A DNA stretch of 64,000 nucleotides from Arenibacter sp040216555 (lineage in GTDB: Bacteria; Bacteroidota; Bacteroidia; Flavobacteriales; Flavobacteriaceae). Shown one piece after another: positions 35,843-45,384 of this stretch (its first letter is position 1; every line of letters begins with the position of its first letter). The DNA is taken from contig JAVJOW010000036.1 in the NCBI GenBank assembly GCA_040216555.1, positions 112,877 to 176,876 of the forward strand, written 5' to 3'. The notes beneath the pieces are model-generated. The model was not told the DNA's origin. It searched no databases and worked only from the letters and a program-made list of their open reading frames with translations. The translations under genes and the position numbers were made by a program.

Positions 35843-36736
35843 ATGTCAAATATAAACCTGATTATAGAAGAACGTGCGGCCGACATCGGCAATTTTATGG
35901 TGGGTCGTTTATTGCCATTTCGACAAAAACGAATGGTAGGGCCATTTATATTTATAGACCATATGGGACCAGTACATTTGGAACCACAGGAGAATATGGA
36001 TGTGGATATGCACCCACATATCGGCCTATCTACACTTACCTATCTGTTTGAAGGATCGGTCTACCACAGGGATAGTTTGGGGACGGCAGTAGAAATTAAG
36101 CCTGGAGCTGTGAATTGGATGACCGCGGGAAAAGGGGTAGTCCATACCGAAAGAACCCCGGATTATTTAAGGGGAAAATCAAAAAAATTACATGGGCTAC
36201 AAATTTGGGTCGCACTGCCTAAGGAACTGGAACAATGTGAGCCTTCATTTGTACACGTTGATGCCGCTGAGCTACCCTCATGGGAGGATGATGGCCTTAC
36301 TATTAAATTAATTGCCGGTGAAGCTTTTGGAAAGAAATCACCTGTGCCTGTGTTTAGTCCGCTCTATTTCATAGAGATTAAGTCCAAGGATGGAGGAATG
36401 GTGAATATAGGTGAACATCTTTTTGGTGAAAGCGCATTGTATATTTTGGAAGGAAATATCCAAGCTGAGGACAACACCTATCAACCTAAGCAAATATTAA
36501 TAGCAAAGGACAGTAAGCTGTGCTCTTTTAAAATGGGTGAAAATACGACTGTATATCTATTTGGTGGTGAGGCATTTCCTGAAGAACGATATATAGAATG
36601 GAACTTTGTAGCTTCGGACAAGGCCATCATTGAAAAGGCCAAGGCCGATTGGCTAAACGATAGATTCCCATCAGTTCCCCATGAAACGAACCGAGTACCA
36701 TTGCCACCTCCCAAAACATTTATGAGGCCAAAATAA
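35843..36736 (+). CDS. pirin family protein
   Basis: A 297-residue bicupin. The N-terminal cupin has the full pirin metal set: His57 and His59 in DMHPHIGLSTLTY, and His101 and Glu103 in GKGVVHTERTPD. The second cupin (residues 170-270) lacks a metal site, as usual. Pirins bind iron or another metal; some act as quercetin dioxygenases, others as redox-sensing co-regulators. The protein is slightly longer than average because of a C-terminal tail (RFPSVPHETNRVPLPPPKTF). It has no operon partner, lying 173 bp before the TMEM175-type gene. Confidence 0.93.
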   Translation: MSNINLIIEERAADIGNFMVGRLLPFRQKRMVGPFIFIDHMGPVHLEPQENMDVDMHPHIGLSTLTYLFEGSVYHRDSLGTAVEIKPGAVNWMTAGKGVVHTERTPDYLRGKSKKLHGLQIWVALPKELEQCEPSFVHVDAAELPSWEDDGLTIKLIAGEAFGKKSPVPVFSPLYFIEIKSKDGGMVNIGEHLFGESALYILEGNIQAEDNTYQPKQILIAKDSKLCSFKMGENTTVYLFGGEAFPEERYIEWNFVASDKAIIEKAKADWLNDRFPSVPHETNRVPLPPPKTFMRPK

Positions 36737-36909
36737 TTTTAGTGGAAATATGGGATCTTGTGCCATCATGTTGGTAAAAAACCATCATTTTTAAATCGAA
36801 AAAAACAGAACCACAAAATCGTATTATGCAAATTGTTGGGGTTTCTTTTTAGAATTTTGTGAGAACTATTGTTTTACGGGCATTGTTATAACCAAACTAC
36901 TAAACAAAT

Positions 36910-37500
36910 ATGAAAACAGGAAGATTAGAAGCTTTTAGTGATGGGGTATTGGCCATCGCTATAACCATTATGGTATTGGAAATGAAAGCACCGGAAGAAG
37001 TAACTTTAAGTGCACTCCTAAAGGTAGCTCCGGTGTTTATTAGTTATTTATTAAGTTTTATTTACATTGGTATCTATTGGAACAACCATCATCATTTAAT
37101 GCATGTAACCCAAAAAGTAAACGGCAAGATCTTGTGGGCTAATCTGCATTTGCTATTTTGGCTGTCCCTGATACCTTTTACTACAAGTTGGCTGGGTGAG
37201 CATGAGCACTATAGAGAGTCCTTGCCTGTTGCTACTTACGGATTTGTATTATTAATGTGTGCAGTGGCCTATTTTATTTTGGAATGGGTATTGATCAGGT
37301 ACCACGATGACCGTTTTGCGCTTAACCAATTGCCCAAATTAAAATGGAAAGATTACCTGTCCACCGCATTGTATATTCTGGCACTACCAATGGCCTATAT
37401 TAACACCTGGTTGTCCATAACATGTTTTGTGGCCGTAGCGATTATCTGGATTATGCCAGAGCGTCGTTTGGAGGAATTTATGGAAAAAGAAGAAGTCTAG
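36910..37500 (+). CDS. TMEM175-type (DUF1211) potassium channel
   Basis: A 196-residue protein with six hydrophobic segments. The first helix holds RLEAFSDGVLAIAITIMVLE, matching the R-x3-FSD-x3-AI-x2-T signature of the TMEM175/DUF1211 family, whose members form leak-type potassium channels lacking a selectivity-filter loop. HHHLMHVTQKVN follows helix 2, typical for bacterial members. Several genes away, at 39.4 kb, are the Ktr/Trk genes, so two potassium pathways are close by. No sign of operon linkage is visible. Confidence 0.9.
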   Translation: MKTGRLEAFSDGVLAIAITIMVLEMKAPEEVTLSALLKVAPVFISYLLSFIYIGIYWNNHHHLMHVTQKVNGKILWANLHLLFWLSLIPFTTSWLGEHEHYRESLPVATYGFVLLMCAVAYFILEWVLIRYHDDRFALNQLPKLKWKDYLSTALYILALPMAYINTWLSITCFVAVAIIWIMPERRLEEFMEKEEV

Positions 37501-37599
37501 AACTTCTCTTTTCAAGTGACTGAATAATTTAAATTTCGCTTTAATTTAATCGTGGATTAATTTTTTAGATATATTTCAAAATATGGGGCATTTCTTAGC

Positions 37600-37812
37600 C
37601 TACAGGGACTTTATATCAAATCCGTGGTCTTTTATTAAGTCTATAGCTTCTTCTTCCAACAAATTTGCAGTAGCTTCAATTCTCAGTACGTTATCAATAT
37701 CTTCAAGATCAATAGACCATTTTATAATATCGGAATGATTGTTCAACAATGGTTTAATTGATTTCACTTTATTCTTGGATTTAATATCGGTCTGAAATAT
37801 CAGTAATTCCAT
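37600..37812 (-). CDS. small HMA-like protein without CxxC (paralog of 30390-30608)
   Basis: A 70-residue protein. The ATG at 37812 (MELLIFQTDIKSK) is chosen over a longer frame overlapping the upstream gene, because it aligns with the start of the paralog. The shared core is WSIDLEDIDNVLRIEA and the closing DHGF. No CxxC is present, so metal binding by the HMA mode is unlikely. It is the last of three genes after an ECF sigma factor and a membrane protein, with gaps of 14 and 18 bp. I infer a role in that sigma circuit. Confidence 0.7.
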   Translation of the reverse strand: MELLIFQTDIKSKNKVKSIKPLLNNHSDIIKWSIDLEDIDNVLRIEATANLLEEEAIDLIKDHGFDIKSL

Positions 37813-37826
37813 AGTATTGGGTTTTA

Positions 37827-38249
37827 TTATTCCTGCTTTGATTTTGGATCGATTACCTCCCTGGGATTGGATTGTCTTTTTAAATAATCTTGGAAGTGTT
37901 GATCTCCCTCCTCTCTCCAAAATTTGTTATAGTGTTTCCATTTTGAAAAATCGGTTCCAGATTTATTTTCACAAGTCCTTTTTGAATGTTTAGGGGATTT
38001 TTTCTTGCTACTACCACTACCCCCGCAACCGCCAAGCAGTATCTTCAAAAGAATGAACAGTCCTACGGCTTGCCAGTAGGTAATGGTGGTCAATCCAAAT
38101 ATATCTGGCATTAACCAGTTCCACAACCACATGAGTACAAAACCGAATAAAATAGCCAACCCAACTATGGCAATGGTGCCAAAAATTATCATCCCCATAA
38201 TCTTAATAGGAGATTTCTTTCTGAAATTATGCTTGAAAAAATTTGTCAT
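37827..38249 (-). CDS. two-helix membrane protein downstream of an ECF sigma factor
   Basis: A 140-residue protein of unknown family. Two hydrophobic segments (IMGMIIFGTIAIVGLAILFG and WQAVGLFILLKILLG) are followed by a Gly-Ser-rich turn (GGCGGSGSSKKKSPKHS) and a charged cytoplasmic-looking tail ending in HYNKFWREEGDQHFQDYLKR. It is 18 bp after the sigma factor gene. The tail may interact with the sigma factor, as anti-sigma factors do, but no known anti-sigma domain is visible. Confidence 0.7.
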   Translation of the reverse strand: MTNFFKHNFRKKSPIKIMGMIIFGTIAIVGLAILFGFVLMWLWNWLMPDIFGLTTITYWQAVGLFILLKILLGGCGGSGSSKKKSPKHSKRTCENKSGTDFSKWKHYNKFWREEGDQHFQDYLKRQSNPREVIDPKSKQE

Positions 38250-38267
38250 GGTTAAATGATTTTAAAT

Positions 38268-38792
38268 TTATCTATTTATTTTCTTTTCAATTTTAGTGTA
38301 TAAAATGCCTAATGCCCTATGTCTACGGGACATTAGTGTACCCATAGAGATCCCTGTTTCCTTTGCAATTTCTTTGTACGAATACCCTTCAAAATCTATC
38401 GCGATAATGATGTCCCTGTAAGCCGGTTTTAACTGATCAATACATTTTTTTAAAAGCATCACCGTTTCTTCCGAGGAATAGCTGTTGGCCGATTGATGGA
38501 GTGCATCGGCCAGATTCAAAAGATTTTCATCCATGCCCATGGCCTTGTTGTCTTTTGTAGTCCGCATTACATCAATAATTTTATTTCTTATAGATTTGTA
38601 CACAAATCCAGCTACATTATTTATAGGTGCATACCTATCCGCCCCCGAAAAAAGTTTTAAGGCTACATCTTGGATAATATCCTCTGCATCACGGTTGGCC
38701 GTGGCACTTATTTTAGTACCCACATACCTTATGAGAGCTTCATATTCCCGACCGAAAAAATCTTTCAGTTTTGTACTGTTTTCTGATTCCAA
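38268..38792 (-). CDS. ECF-type RNA polymerase sigma factor
   Basis: A 174-residue sigma-70 family protein with region 2 at residues 10-80 (REYEALIRYVGTKI, RDAEDIIQDVALKLFSG, VYKSIRNKIIDVMR) and region 4 at 115-170 (LKPAYRDIIIAIDFEGYSYK, EIAKETGISMGTLMSRRHRA). The length is that of an ECF factor. It heads a three-gene unit with a membrane protein and an HMA-like protein. By analogy, the co-transcribed membrane protein may control it. No promoter consensus recognised by this factor can be deduced here. Confidence 0.9.
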   Translation of the reverse strand: MESENSTKLKDFFGREYEALIRYVGTKISATANRDAEDIIQDVALKLFSGADRYAPINNVAGFVYKSIRNKIIDVMRTTKDNKAMGMDENLLNLADALHQSANSYSSEETVMLLKKCIDQLKPAYRDIIIAIDFEGYSYKEIAKETGISMGTLMSRRHRALGILYTKIEKKINR

Positions 38793-39427
38793 ATTGGTTG
38801 TTGCCTTGTTAGAGGGGCCTTTATTTAAGAAGACGAAGGTTTATCAATCTATTGCATTTTACACGCTTTTTTTTCAAAAAAATGGAATCGAATTTCATCA
38901 GTAGGCCTAATGCCATTAAATAAGGGCATACCGTTGAAAAATACTTCTATTTTAAATTCATTCAATATTCCATTGTACTTTTAGTCTTGATTTACATTCA
39001 ATTGTTACCTATTCTGGTTCATTATTGGGAAGTAATGGCCGAACGAAATACCTATTTCAAATGGTTTTAAAGTAACAGGGTTTACATTACATTGTAACTC
39101 TATCTACTAGTTAATTTAGTTTCATTACGAAATATCATTTAAAAAGACTGGATTGTATTTTACATAGCGGGACGGTATTAGGTAAGGCAGGAGCAAAAGG
39201 CGAACTTACGTCTTACTTTATTTTTGGTTGGCATCCATTTGAAGTACACAGTGAACCGACATTTTTTCCCTAAATAACCGTCAATCCCCAGACCACATAA
39301 CAATTATTAATACGCCAATACCTGAAGGCTGGTTTTTACGTATAAATTTTATTCTCCACAATTTTCTCAGGAAGATTAGGTTATGTATAATTGTTAATTT
39401 AGGTACATTTGTGTCATAATACTCCGT
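38793..39427. other. long gene-free stretch between sigma factor and potassium uptake genes
   Basis: About 635 bp between divergent genes. The only clear element is TACATTTG (39404-39411), an exact -7 box 16 bp before the TrkH-type start; a -33 motif is not convincing. No RNA gene, riboswitch fold or open frame could be recognised. Confidence 0.5.
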
Positions 39428-41164
39428 ATGGGAACACTTCACAAAATGGCTTTTTGGGCCAGTTTATCAGGTATCCTGGTTTTTTTCCTGGATTTTGGAT
39501 TTCCTCAGCCAGACATTATACAACAGTTCATAGACGGTTTTTATTTCTTTGTAATTGTTTTAGGGCTCTTATCTACATTTTGCCGTTACCATGTAAAACC
39601 ATCCTTTCCGGTAAAGAGGGTATTTGTTTTCGACCTTGCTTCGGTTGCTTATTCCATTTATGTTTTTTACCTGTACATTTTTGTTGGTGAGGCCTTCAAA
39701 ACAGATCTCCTCCTGGAGAACCCTGTCTGGTTGGTCGTAGCGGTAATTTTGTCGTTCATAAGGGAATTTTCGGAAGTCCGAATAAATTATAATAGGGCAT
39801 ATCTGAATCCAGCACAACTATTTATACTGAGTTTTCTATTGGTAATATTGTTGGGTACATTAATGTTAATGCTTCCCAGGGCTACTTATGAAGGTATTGG
39901 CTTTCTCGATGCTCTTTTCACCTCCACCAGTGCTGTTTGTGTTACTGGCCTTGTTGTAGTGGATACAGGTACTTACTTTACGGGTTTTGGACAATACATT
40001 ATTCTTTTCTTGATACAGGTAGGTGGCTTGGGCATACTCACTTTTGCCAGCTATTTTGGCTATTTCTTTAAAGGAGGCTCTACCTACGAAAATCAATTAA
40101 CACTGTCCGAGATGACCAATGCCAAAAAAATTGGCGAAGTTTTCAAAACACTGAAACATATATTGGTCATAACTGTCAGCGTTGAATTTGGAGCTGCAAT
40201 TTTACTGTATGGTACGCTTGGCCGGGAATATTTTTCTACTTTTTCAGAAAGGGCATTTTTTTCAGTTTTCCATGCCATTTCTGCTTTCTGTAACGCAGGA
40301 TTTTCCACCTTGGGCAACAGTATCTATGAATCGGAATTCCGATATAATTATGGTTTGCAATTGGTGCTCATAGCCACCTTTGTCCTGGGCGGTCTGGGAT
40401 TTCCTATTGTTGTTAACCTACTTTCGTACTTAAAACACAAATTACTCAACCTGTTGCCCTTTGGTCCCCAGAGAAAATCCTATCGGCCATGGGTGCTTAA
40501 AATTAACAGTAGGATTACATTGGTCACTACCCTTTCACTTTCGGCCATTGCCTTTGTATGTTTCTTTATTTTGGAATATAATAATACCTTGGCGGAACAT
40601 TCGCTCTTTGGCAAGGTAGTGAATGCACTTTTTGGGGCCACTACACCAAGAACGGCAGGATTCAATTCGGTAGATATGACGGCACTGGCTTTCCCAACGA
40701 TTATGATAACATTTCTTCTGATGTGGATAGGTGCCTCTCCGGCCTCTACAGGAGGGGGGATAAAAACCAGTACTTTTGCCATTGCCACTTTGAACATATT
40801 GAGTTTGGCCAAGGGAAAAAGCCGTGTAGAGGTCTACAGAAGGGAAATATCCGACATATCTATAAAAAGGGCCTTTGCCACAATTGCTCTTTCCCTGTTG
40901 GTTATCGGAATAGGCATTGCGCTGATTTCTATTTTCGATCCGGAAATGGGCTTATTGAATATTGCTTTTGAAAGTTTTTCCGCCTATAGTACCGTGGGAT
41001 TGAGCTTAGGGGTTACAGGAAGCCTAAGTTCCGGAAGTAAGGCCGTGTTGATAACCATCATGTTTGTTGGAAGGGTGGGTATGCTATCCATAATGGTCGC
41101 TTTGTTCCGTAAGATAAAACATAAGAATTATCGCTACCCTAGTGAGGAAATAACGATTAATTAA
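39428..41164 (+). CDS. TrkH/KtrB-family potassium uptake membrane subunit
   Basis: A 578-residue protein with about 12 hydrophobic segments arranged as four M1-P-M2 repeats. Selectivity-filter-like segments are visible: STSAVCVTGLVVVDT, SAFCNAGFSTLGN, TTPRTAGFNSVDM and SAYSTVGLSLGV, each with the conserved Gly. The first about 130 residues add extra helices not in the core, as in some Bacteroidota members. It forms the translocation pore driven by membrane potential or sodium. The TrkA-type regulatory subunit follows after 14 bp. A -7 box lies just upstream. Confidence 0.93.
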   Translation: MGTLHKMAFWASLSGILVFFLDFGFPQPDIIQQFIDGFYFFVIVLGLLSTFCRYHVKPSFPVKRVFVFDLASVAYSIYVFYLYIFVGEAFKTDLLLENPVWLVVAVILSFIREFSEVRINYNRAYLNPAQLFILSFLLVILLGTLMLMLPRATYEGIGFLDALFTSTSAVCVTGLVVVDTGTYFTGFGQYIILFLIQVGGLGILTFASYFGYFFKGGSTYENQLTLSEMTNAKKIGEVFKTLKHILVITVSVEFGAAILLYGTLGREYFSTFSERAFFSVFHAISAFCNAGFSTLGNSIYESEFRYNYGLQLVLIATFVLGGLGFPIVVNLLSYLKHKLLNLLPFGPQRKSYRPWVLKINSRITLVTTLSLSAIAFVCFFILEYNNTLAEHSLFGKVVNALFGATTPRTAGFNSVDMTALAFPTIMITFLLMWIGASPASTGGGIKTSTFAIATLNILSLAKGKSRVEVYRREISDISIKRAFATIALSLLVIGIGIALISIFDPEMGLLNIAFESFSAYSTVGLSLGVTGSLSSGSKAVLITIMFVGRVGMLSIMVALFRKIKHKNYRYPSEEITIN

Positions 41165-41178
41165 ATAATTGACTAACT

Positions 41179-41862
41179 ATGAAATATATTATAGTCGGAC
41201 TTGGTAATTTTGGCGCCTCCTTGGCCCAAAAACTGACGCTAAAGGGCAATGAAGTAATTGCCATAGACAAAAGTATGGCTAAAGTGGACATGCTCAAGGA
41301 AAAAATATCCCATACCATTTGTATGGATTCAACGGATGAATATACGGTTTCCGGGCTACCTCTGAGCGATACGGACGTAGTCATAATAGCCATTGGTGAA
41401 GACCAGGGAGCCAATGTAATGACAACTGCCCTGTTTAAAAACCTACAAGTTAAACGATTGATCAGCAGAGCAATCAATCCACTACACGAGAAAGTACTGG
41501 TAGCTATTGGGGTAGACGAGATAGTGCATCCTGAAGAGGAAACTGCCGAGCGTTGGGCCAAAAAGTTATGTTTAAAAAATGTAGTGGATTCTTTTGAGCT
41601 AAGTGATGACTTTAGCATTTTGGAAATTACAGTGCCCAGTCAATACATAGGAAAGACCATAAGGGAGATACAACTTCGCCGAAGATATAATATCCTAGCG
41701 CTTACTACCATAAAAAAAACAGAGATAAAAAGTACCCTGGGCAAAACTAGAAATGAGGATAGGGTTCAGGGAGTAGCATCACCGGATACTGTTCTCGAGA
41801 AAAATGATCTGCTGGTCATATATGGATCCAACAAAGACCTGATGGGCTTTACCAACCCATAA
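41179..41862 (+). CDS. TrkA/KtrA-type potassium uptake regulatory subunit
   Basis: A 227-residue cytoplasmic protein with RCK_N (residues 1-130: KYIIVGLGNFGASLAQKLT binds a nucleotide, VIAIDKSMAKVDML follows) and RCK_C (residues 135-225: ILEITVPSQYIGKTIREIQL). The KtrA length, one RCK pair instead of two, fits a KtrAB-type system. It binds ATP/ADP or NAD and gates the neighbouring membrane subunit. Only 14 bp separate the two genes. Confidence 0.93.
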   Translation: MKYIIVGLGNFGASLAQKLTLKGNEVIAIDKSMAKVDMLKEKISHTICMDSTDEYTVSGLPLSDTDVVIIAIGEDQGANVMTTALFKNLQVKRLISRAINPLHEKVLVAIGVDEIVHPEEETAERWAKKLCLKNVVDSFELSDDFSILEITVPSQYIGKTIREIQLRRRYNILALTTIKKTEIKSTLGKTRNEDRVQGVASPDTVLEKNDLLVIYGSNKDLMGFTNP

Positions 41863-42360
41863 GACCTGCTTAAGGAACAGAAACCAATCCATCTTCCGGG
41901 GCATAACTATTTTTTCAACGGTACTTTTATCCAACAGCTTGTCAAAATAGCCTTTTACCAAGGAATGTTCCCTGGCGTGCCAGCGGCGTGCTATTGGCAA
42001 ATCTGGAAACGATTAAATTGTCCGATGGTTTTATACCCCCTCCAATTTTTCCAGCTCCATGACAAAATACCATCCGGTCAAAATTGTTAATAGACAAATA
42101 CTATTCCATATGAGTAAACGCAGCCCCTTATCCATGCGGTACTTTGGGGCCATTAGAAACCAAGAAATAACCAACATTTAAAGTCCAGCCCCCAATCGCG
42201 CTTTTTTATAAACCTTCCATATCTTAGCCAATATTGATTAAATTTTCTCTATCTTAGGTAAAGATATCGGCTTTTAATGGAGCATAATGAAAGGAGTATG
42301 AGTTTGAAATTTGGTTTATGAGCAAATTTACCTAATCAGTTAAGATGGTAGGAAAAGTTT
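41863..42360. other. decayed region after the potassium operon
   Basis: About 500 bp without an intact gene. On the minus strand, 42031-42177 codes for 48 hydrophobic residues (MLVISWFLMAPKYRMDKG ...), right after a stop in the same frame. Another minus-strand frame, 41779-42000, reads WHAREHSLVKGYFDKLLDKS, protein-like but overlapping the TrkA-type gene end. I read these as remains of one or two lost genes. Confidence 0.45.
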
Positions 42361-43557
42361 ATGGATTTGAAAAAAGAAAATAATACAAAGAACAGATTGG
42401 ACGTATCAAATTCTTGGGAAGATTTTCAGCAAATCGATACCAATGGTGATATTTACAAACAAATATTCAAATACTCCATTTTTCCAAAAATTGTCCATGA
42501 CATGAACATGAATATCTTGGACGCAAATGACGGTGCCATCCAAGAATTCGGGTTTTCAAGAAGTGAATTTCTAAAAAAAAGTGTATATGATCTCCATACC
42601 AAGGACGAGCTCGATCATTCGATAGAAGTTCTTAATGAGTTGGAGGTCAAAGATAGACTAAGGGCGGAAACTAAGTTTCAAAGAAAAGATGGATCTGTTT
42701 TTAATGCTGAAGTAACTCCCTGCCGCTATATGCTTGGAGACAAACCTATAATCCACGTATATATCCAAAATATCACCGAACGCAAACGGGCAGAAAAGAA
42801 AATGCAAGAGTTGCATAAAGCGCTGGAATTGGAGATGGCCAAGGTGGAACTAAACGCTAAACAGATTAAATTAAAAAACAAAGAATTGGAAGAGTTTGCC
42901 TATGTAGCCGCCCACGATTTGAAAGCTCCCTTGACCAACCTGACTGTATTAGTGGATATGTTTAATAAGAGCAGTATTTCAAAAACAGAGGATATTCAGC
43001 TGTTCAATAAATTAAAAAATAACATTGAGCAAATTTATAAAACCGTTTTCACACTTAATGACGTTATCAATTTTAAGACAACGCTCAAGGATAAGAAGGA
43101 GCGTTTAAAATTCGAGAAAGTATTCGACGAAGTTAGGCAGAGCATTACGGAACAACTTCAATCGTCCAATGCCAGTATTGATGTAGATTTTTCAAGTTGC
43201 CCTGACATTGATTATCCACCTCTTCATTTAAAAAGCGTAATCCAAAACCTCCTAACCAATTCACTCAAGTACAAAATACCGGATAAACCATTAAAAATAG
43301 AAGTGAAAACCACTACAAAAAATGCGAAGATCTGCCTTACGATACGCGACAACGGACTCGGATTTGATGCGGAAAAATATAGCAAAAAGGTTTTCGGACT
43401 GTTCAAGCGCCTGCACACTCACGTTGAGGGAAAAGGTGTGGGCATGTACATTGTCAAATCTATAGTGGAAGCTCACGGAGGTAGTATTGAAGTTAAAAGT
43501 AAACCCAATAATGGGGCAATGTTTACCGTTTATCTAAAAAGTATAAAAAATGAATAG
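42361..43557 (+). CDS. PAS-domain sensor histidine kinase (soluble)
   Basis: A 398-residue kinase with no membrane segment. A PAS domain spans residues ~28-140 (IVHDMNMNILDANDGAIQEF, NITERKRAEKK), then a coiled coil, then HisKA with His185 in FAYVAAHDLKAPLTNL, and HATPase_c (QNLLTNSLKYKIPDKPLKI, IRDNGLGFDAEKYSK, GKGVGMYIVKSIVEAHGGS). Its stop overlaps the start of the receiver gene by 8 bp, so the two are translationally coupled. It should sense a cytoplasmic or diffusible signal through PAS. The class resembles light- or redox-sensing phytochrome-like kinases, but no chromophore site is visible. Confidence 0.92.
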   Translation: MDLKKENNTKNRLDVSNSWEDFQQIDTNGDIYKQIFKYSIFPKIVHDMNMNILDANDGAIQEFGFSRSEFLKKSVYDLHTKDELDHSIEVLNELEVKDRLRAETKFQRKDGSVFNAEVTPCRYMLGDKPIIHVYIQNITERKRAEKKMQELHKALELEMAKVELNAKQIKLKNKELEEFAYVAAHDLKAPLTNLTVLVDMFNKSSISKTEDIQLFNKLKNNIEQIYKTVFTLNDVINFKTTLKDKKERLKFEKVFDEVRQSITEQLQSSNASIDVDFSSCPDIDYPPLHLKSVIQNLLTNSLKYKIPDKPLKIEVKTTTKNAKICLTIRDNGLGFDAEKYSKKVFGLFKRLHTHVEGKGVGMYIVKSIVEAHGGSIEVKSKPNNGAMFTVYLKSIKNE

Positions 43558-43918
43558 AGTCTTATTGGTAGAAGATGATGAAACAACGAACTTCATATCC
43601 AAAATTATTTTAAAAAGTGCGGGATTCCTGAATGTGGAGGAAGCGCTTAACGGAATGGAGGCCTGCAGGCATTTGGAAAAGGATTGTCCTGACCTTATCT
43701 TTCTAGATATCAATATGCCTGTTATGGACGGTTGGGAATTCTTGGACGAAAAAAAAGTCAGCGCACCCTGTAAGGATGCCAAGATTGCCATCCTTACCTC
43801 CTCCACCCATCCTGAAGACCAAAAAAGGGCTGAAAATTATCCCTGCGTCATCGCTTATTTGGAGAAACCACTTACGAATGAGAAGGTGGAGGGTTTAAAG
43901 CAGAAGCTGGCCGGATAA
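43550..43918 (+). CDS. single-domain response regulator (receiver only)
   Basis: A 122-residue CheY-like receiver: Asp9-Asp10, phospho-acceptor Asp53 in LIFLDINMPVMDGW, Thr in AILTSST and Lys in AYLEKPLTNEK. No output domain is present. The gene starts inside the last codons of the histidine kinase gene, so it is the kinase partner. Such receivers either pass phosphate on or act by protein binding. The likely target is not in the window. Confidence 0.92.
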   Translation: MNRVLLVEDDETTNFISKIILKSAGFLNVEEALNGMEACRHLEKDCPDLIFLDINMPVMDGWEFLDEKKVSAPCKDAKIAILTSSTHPEDQKRAENYPCVIAYLEKPLTNEKVEGLKQKLAG

Positions 43919-44274
43919 ATACCGTTGTCAAATACTGTAGTGGTGAATAAGAACATGGTAAGTGTATATGGTCCTATGTACAAAAATTTAAGGTAAAATA
44001 AACACTGGATATAGGCTAATCCGCAGAACTTAAAACCTGGAAACTTCAATGTGGCAGAAATGATCCCCTATTGAGATATCTTGGGACGATTACCCAGTAT
44101 TAAGACAATGGTTATATTTTATGAAACGATGACCATAGCCGGAAGCTCCTTTTTTGTTTTGAACAAGTCCTGAAATTACTTTTTCCACAGTTTTGGCGGA
44201 ATTGATACTGACAGAAATATTACTTGAAATGAGACAGGTATAGCACATTTTCAAAGTCCCTTCTATTTAGCTTG
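43919..44274. other. gene-free stretch between receiver gene and GlxA-type regulator
   Basis: 356 bp between convergent genes. No strong hairpin, repeat or open frame of coding character is seen. Confidence 0.4.
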
Positions 44275-45249
44275 CTAGACCGCCATTTTATTATACTTAT
44301 TGCGATACTCAATGGGAGTAAGGCCTGTAATCTTTTTAAATACGGTTCTAAATGCTTTAGTATCGGTGTAACCTACATCGAACATTACTTCGTTCATGTT
44401 CTTCCGGCTGTTTTCAAAACTCCTTTTGGCCGCTTCCACTTTTATACGCTGAACATATTCCAAAACCGTATTATTGGTTGCTAATTTGAATCGCCTTTCA
44501 AAACTACGTCTGGCCAAAGACACTTTATCAGCCAATTCATCAACACTCATTTTTTCTTGAAAATGCGCTTCAATAAACCCTTGTGCCTTCAAAACAGCTT
44601 CATCGGTATGGTTTTTTTGCCCCTTGAACATGGCAAAAGTATTTTGGCTTTCCCTATCTATATCAATGGCAAAATACTTGGAGGCAAGAATTGCAGTTTC
44701 CCTGTCGGTATATTTTTCAACCAGATATAACAATAAATTCCAATAGGAATTTGCACCGCCGCTGGAATAAATACCATGCTCCTCGGTAACAATACTTCCT
44801 TCCACAAGTTCTACATCAGGAAACAACTCTCTAAACTCATTTTGAAAACCCCAATGCGTTGAACATTTTTTACCATCAAGCAAACCAGTAGATGCCAATA
44901 AAAAAGCTCCAACACATAAGGAAGCCACTTCAGCGCCGTTTTTGTATTTTTCGTTGATCCATGGCAACACTTTTTTGTTGGATGCTATTGCTGTTTTCAT
45001 ATCCCCGAACAAAGCAGGAATTATAACCAAATCCGTATTCTTAACCTCTTTTAAAAGTTTTGAAGTTCGTACGGAAAACAAACCTTGATTAATTTTTACT
45101 TGTTTTTTTAATCCAACCAAGTGCACATTGAAAAATGGTTTTTTGCCCGATACTACCATGAATTGATTTACTGCCGAAAATAAATATTGAGGGTCTGCAA
45201 TGGCCTGCATAACCGAATTTTCTGGAACAAGGATACTTATATTCATCAT
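44275..45249 (-). CDS. GlxA-family AraC-type transcriptional regulator
   Basis: A 324-residue protein: a DJ-1/PfpI-like domain (residues 1-190; VASLCVGAFLLASTGLLDG marks the nucleophile-elbow region with Cys) followed by an AraC-type double helix-turn-helix (residues 225-324; KMSVDELADKVSLARRSFER and MNEVMFDVGYTDTKAFRTVF). The start is at the ATG-ATG pair, 45249/45246; a longer frame to 45324 has an unlikely N-terminus. It is divergent from the SRPBCC/VOC gene run and probably controls it. GlxA-type proteins regulate small-molecule catabolism; the inducer is unknown. Confidence 0.9.
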   Translation of the reverse strand: MMNISILVPENSVMQAIADPQYLFSAVNQFMVVSGKKPFFNVHLVGLKKQVKINQGLFSVRTSKLLKEVKNTDLVIIPALFGDMKTAIASNKKVLPWINEKYKNGAEVASLCVGAFLLASTGLLDGKKCSTHWGFQNEFRELFPDVELVEGSIVTEEHGIYSSGGANSYWNLLLYLVEKYTDRETAILASKYFAIDIDRESQNTFAMFKGQKNHTDEAVLKAQGFIEAHFQEKMSVDELADKVSLARRSFERRFKLATNNTVLEYVQRIKVEAAKRSFENSRKNMNEVMFDVGYTDTKAFRTVFKKITGLTPIEYRNKYNKMAV

Positions 45250-45384
45250 ATATTTGGTATATATCACAATAAAAGTAAGAACTATTTTGTCGCAAAACCC
45301 CCTTTTGTTGTCATTTTCACACATTTAAAATGCTAATAAAGCGTTGCATCTTTGTAATATTCATAATCTCTTTTAACAAATAAA

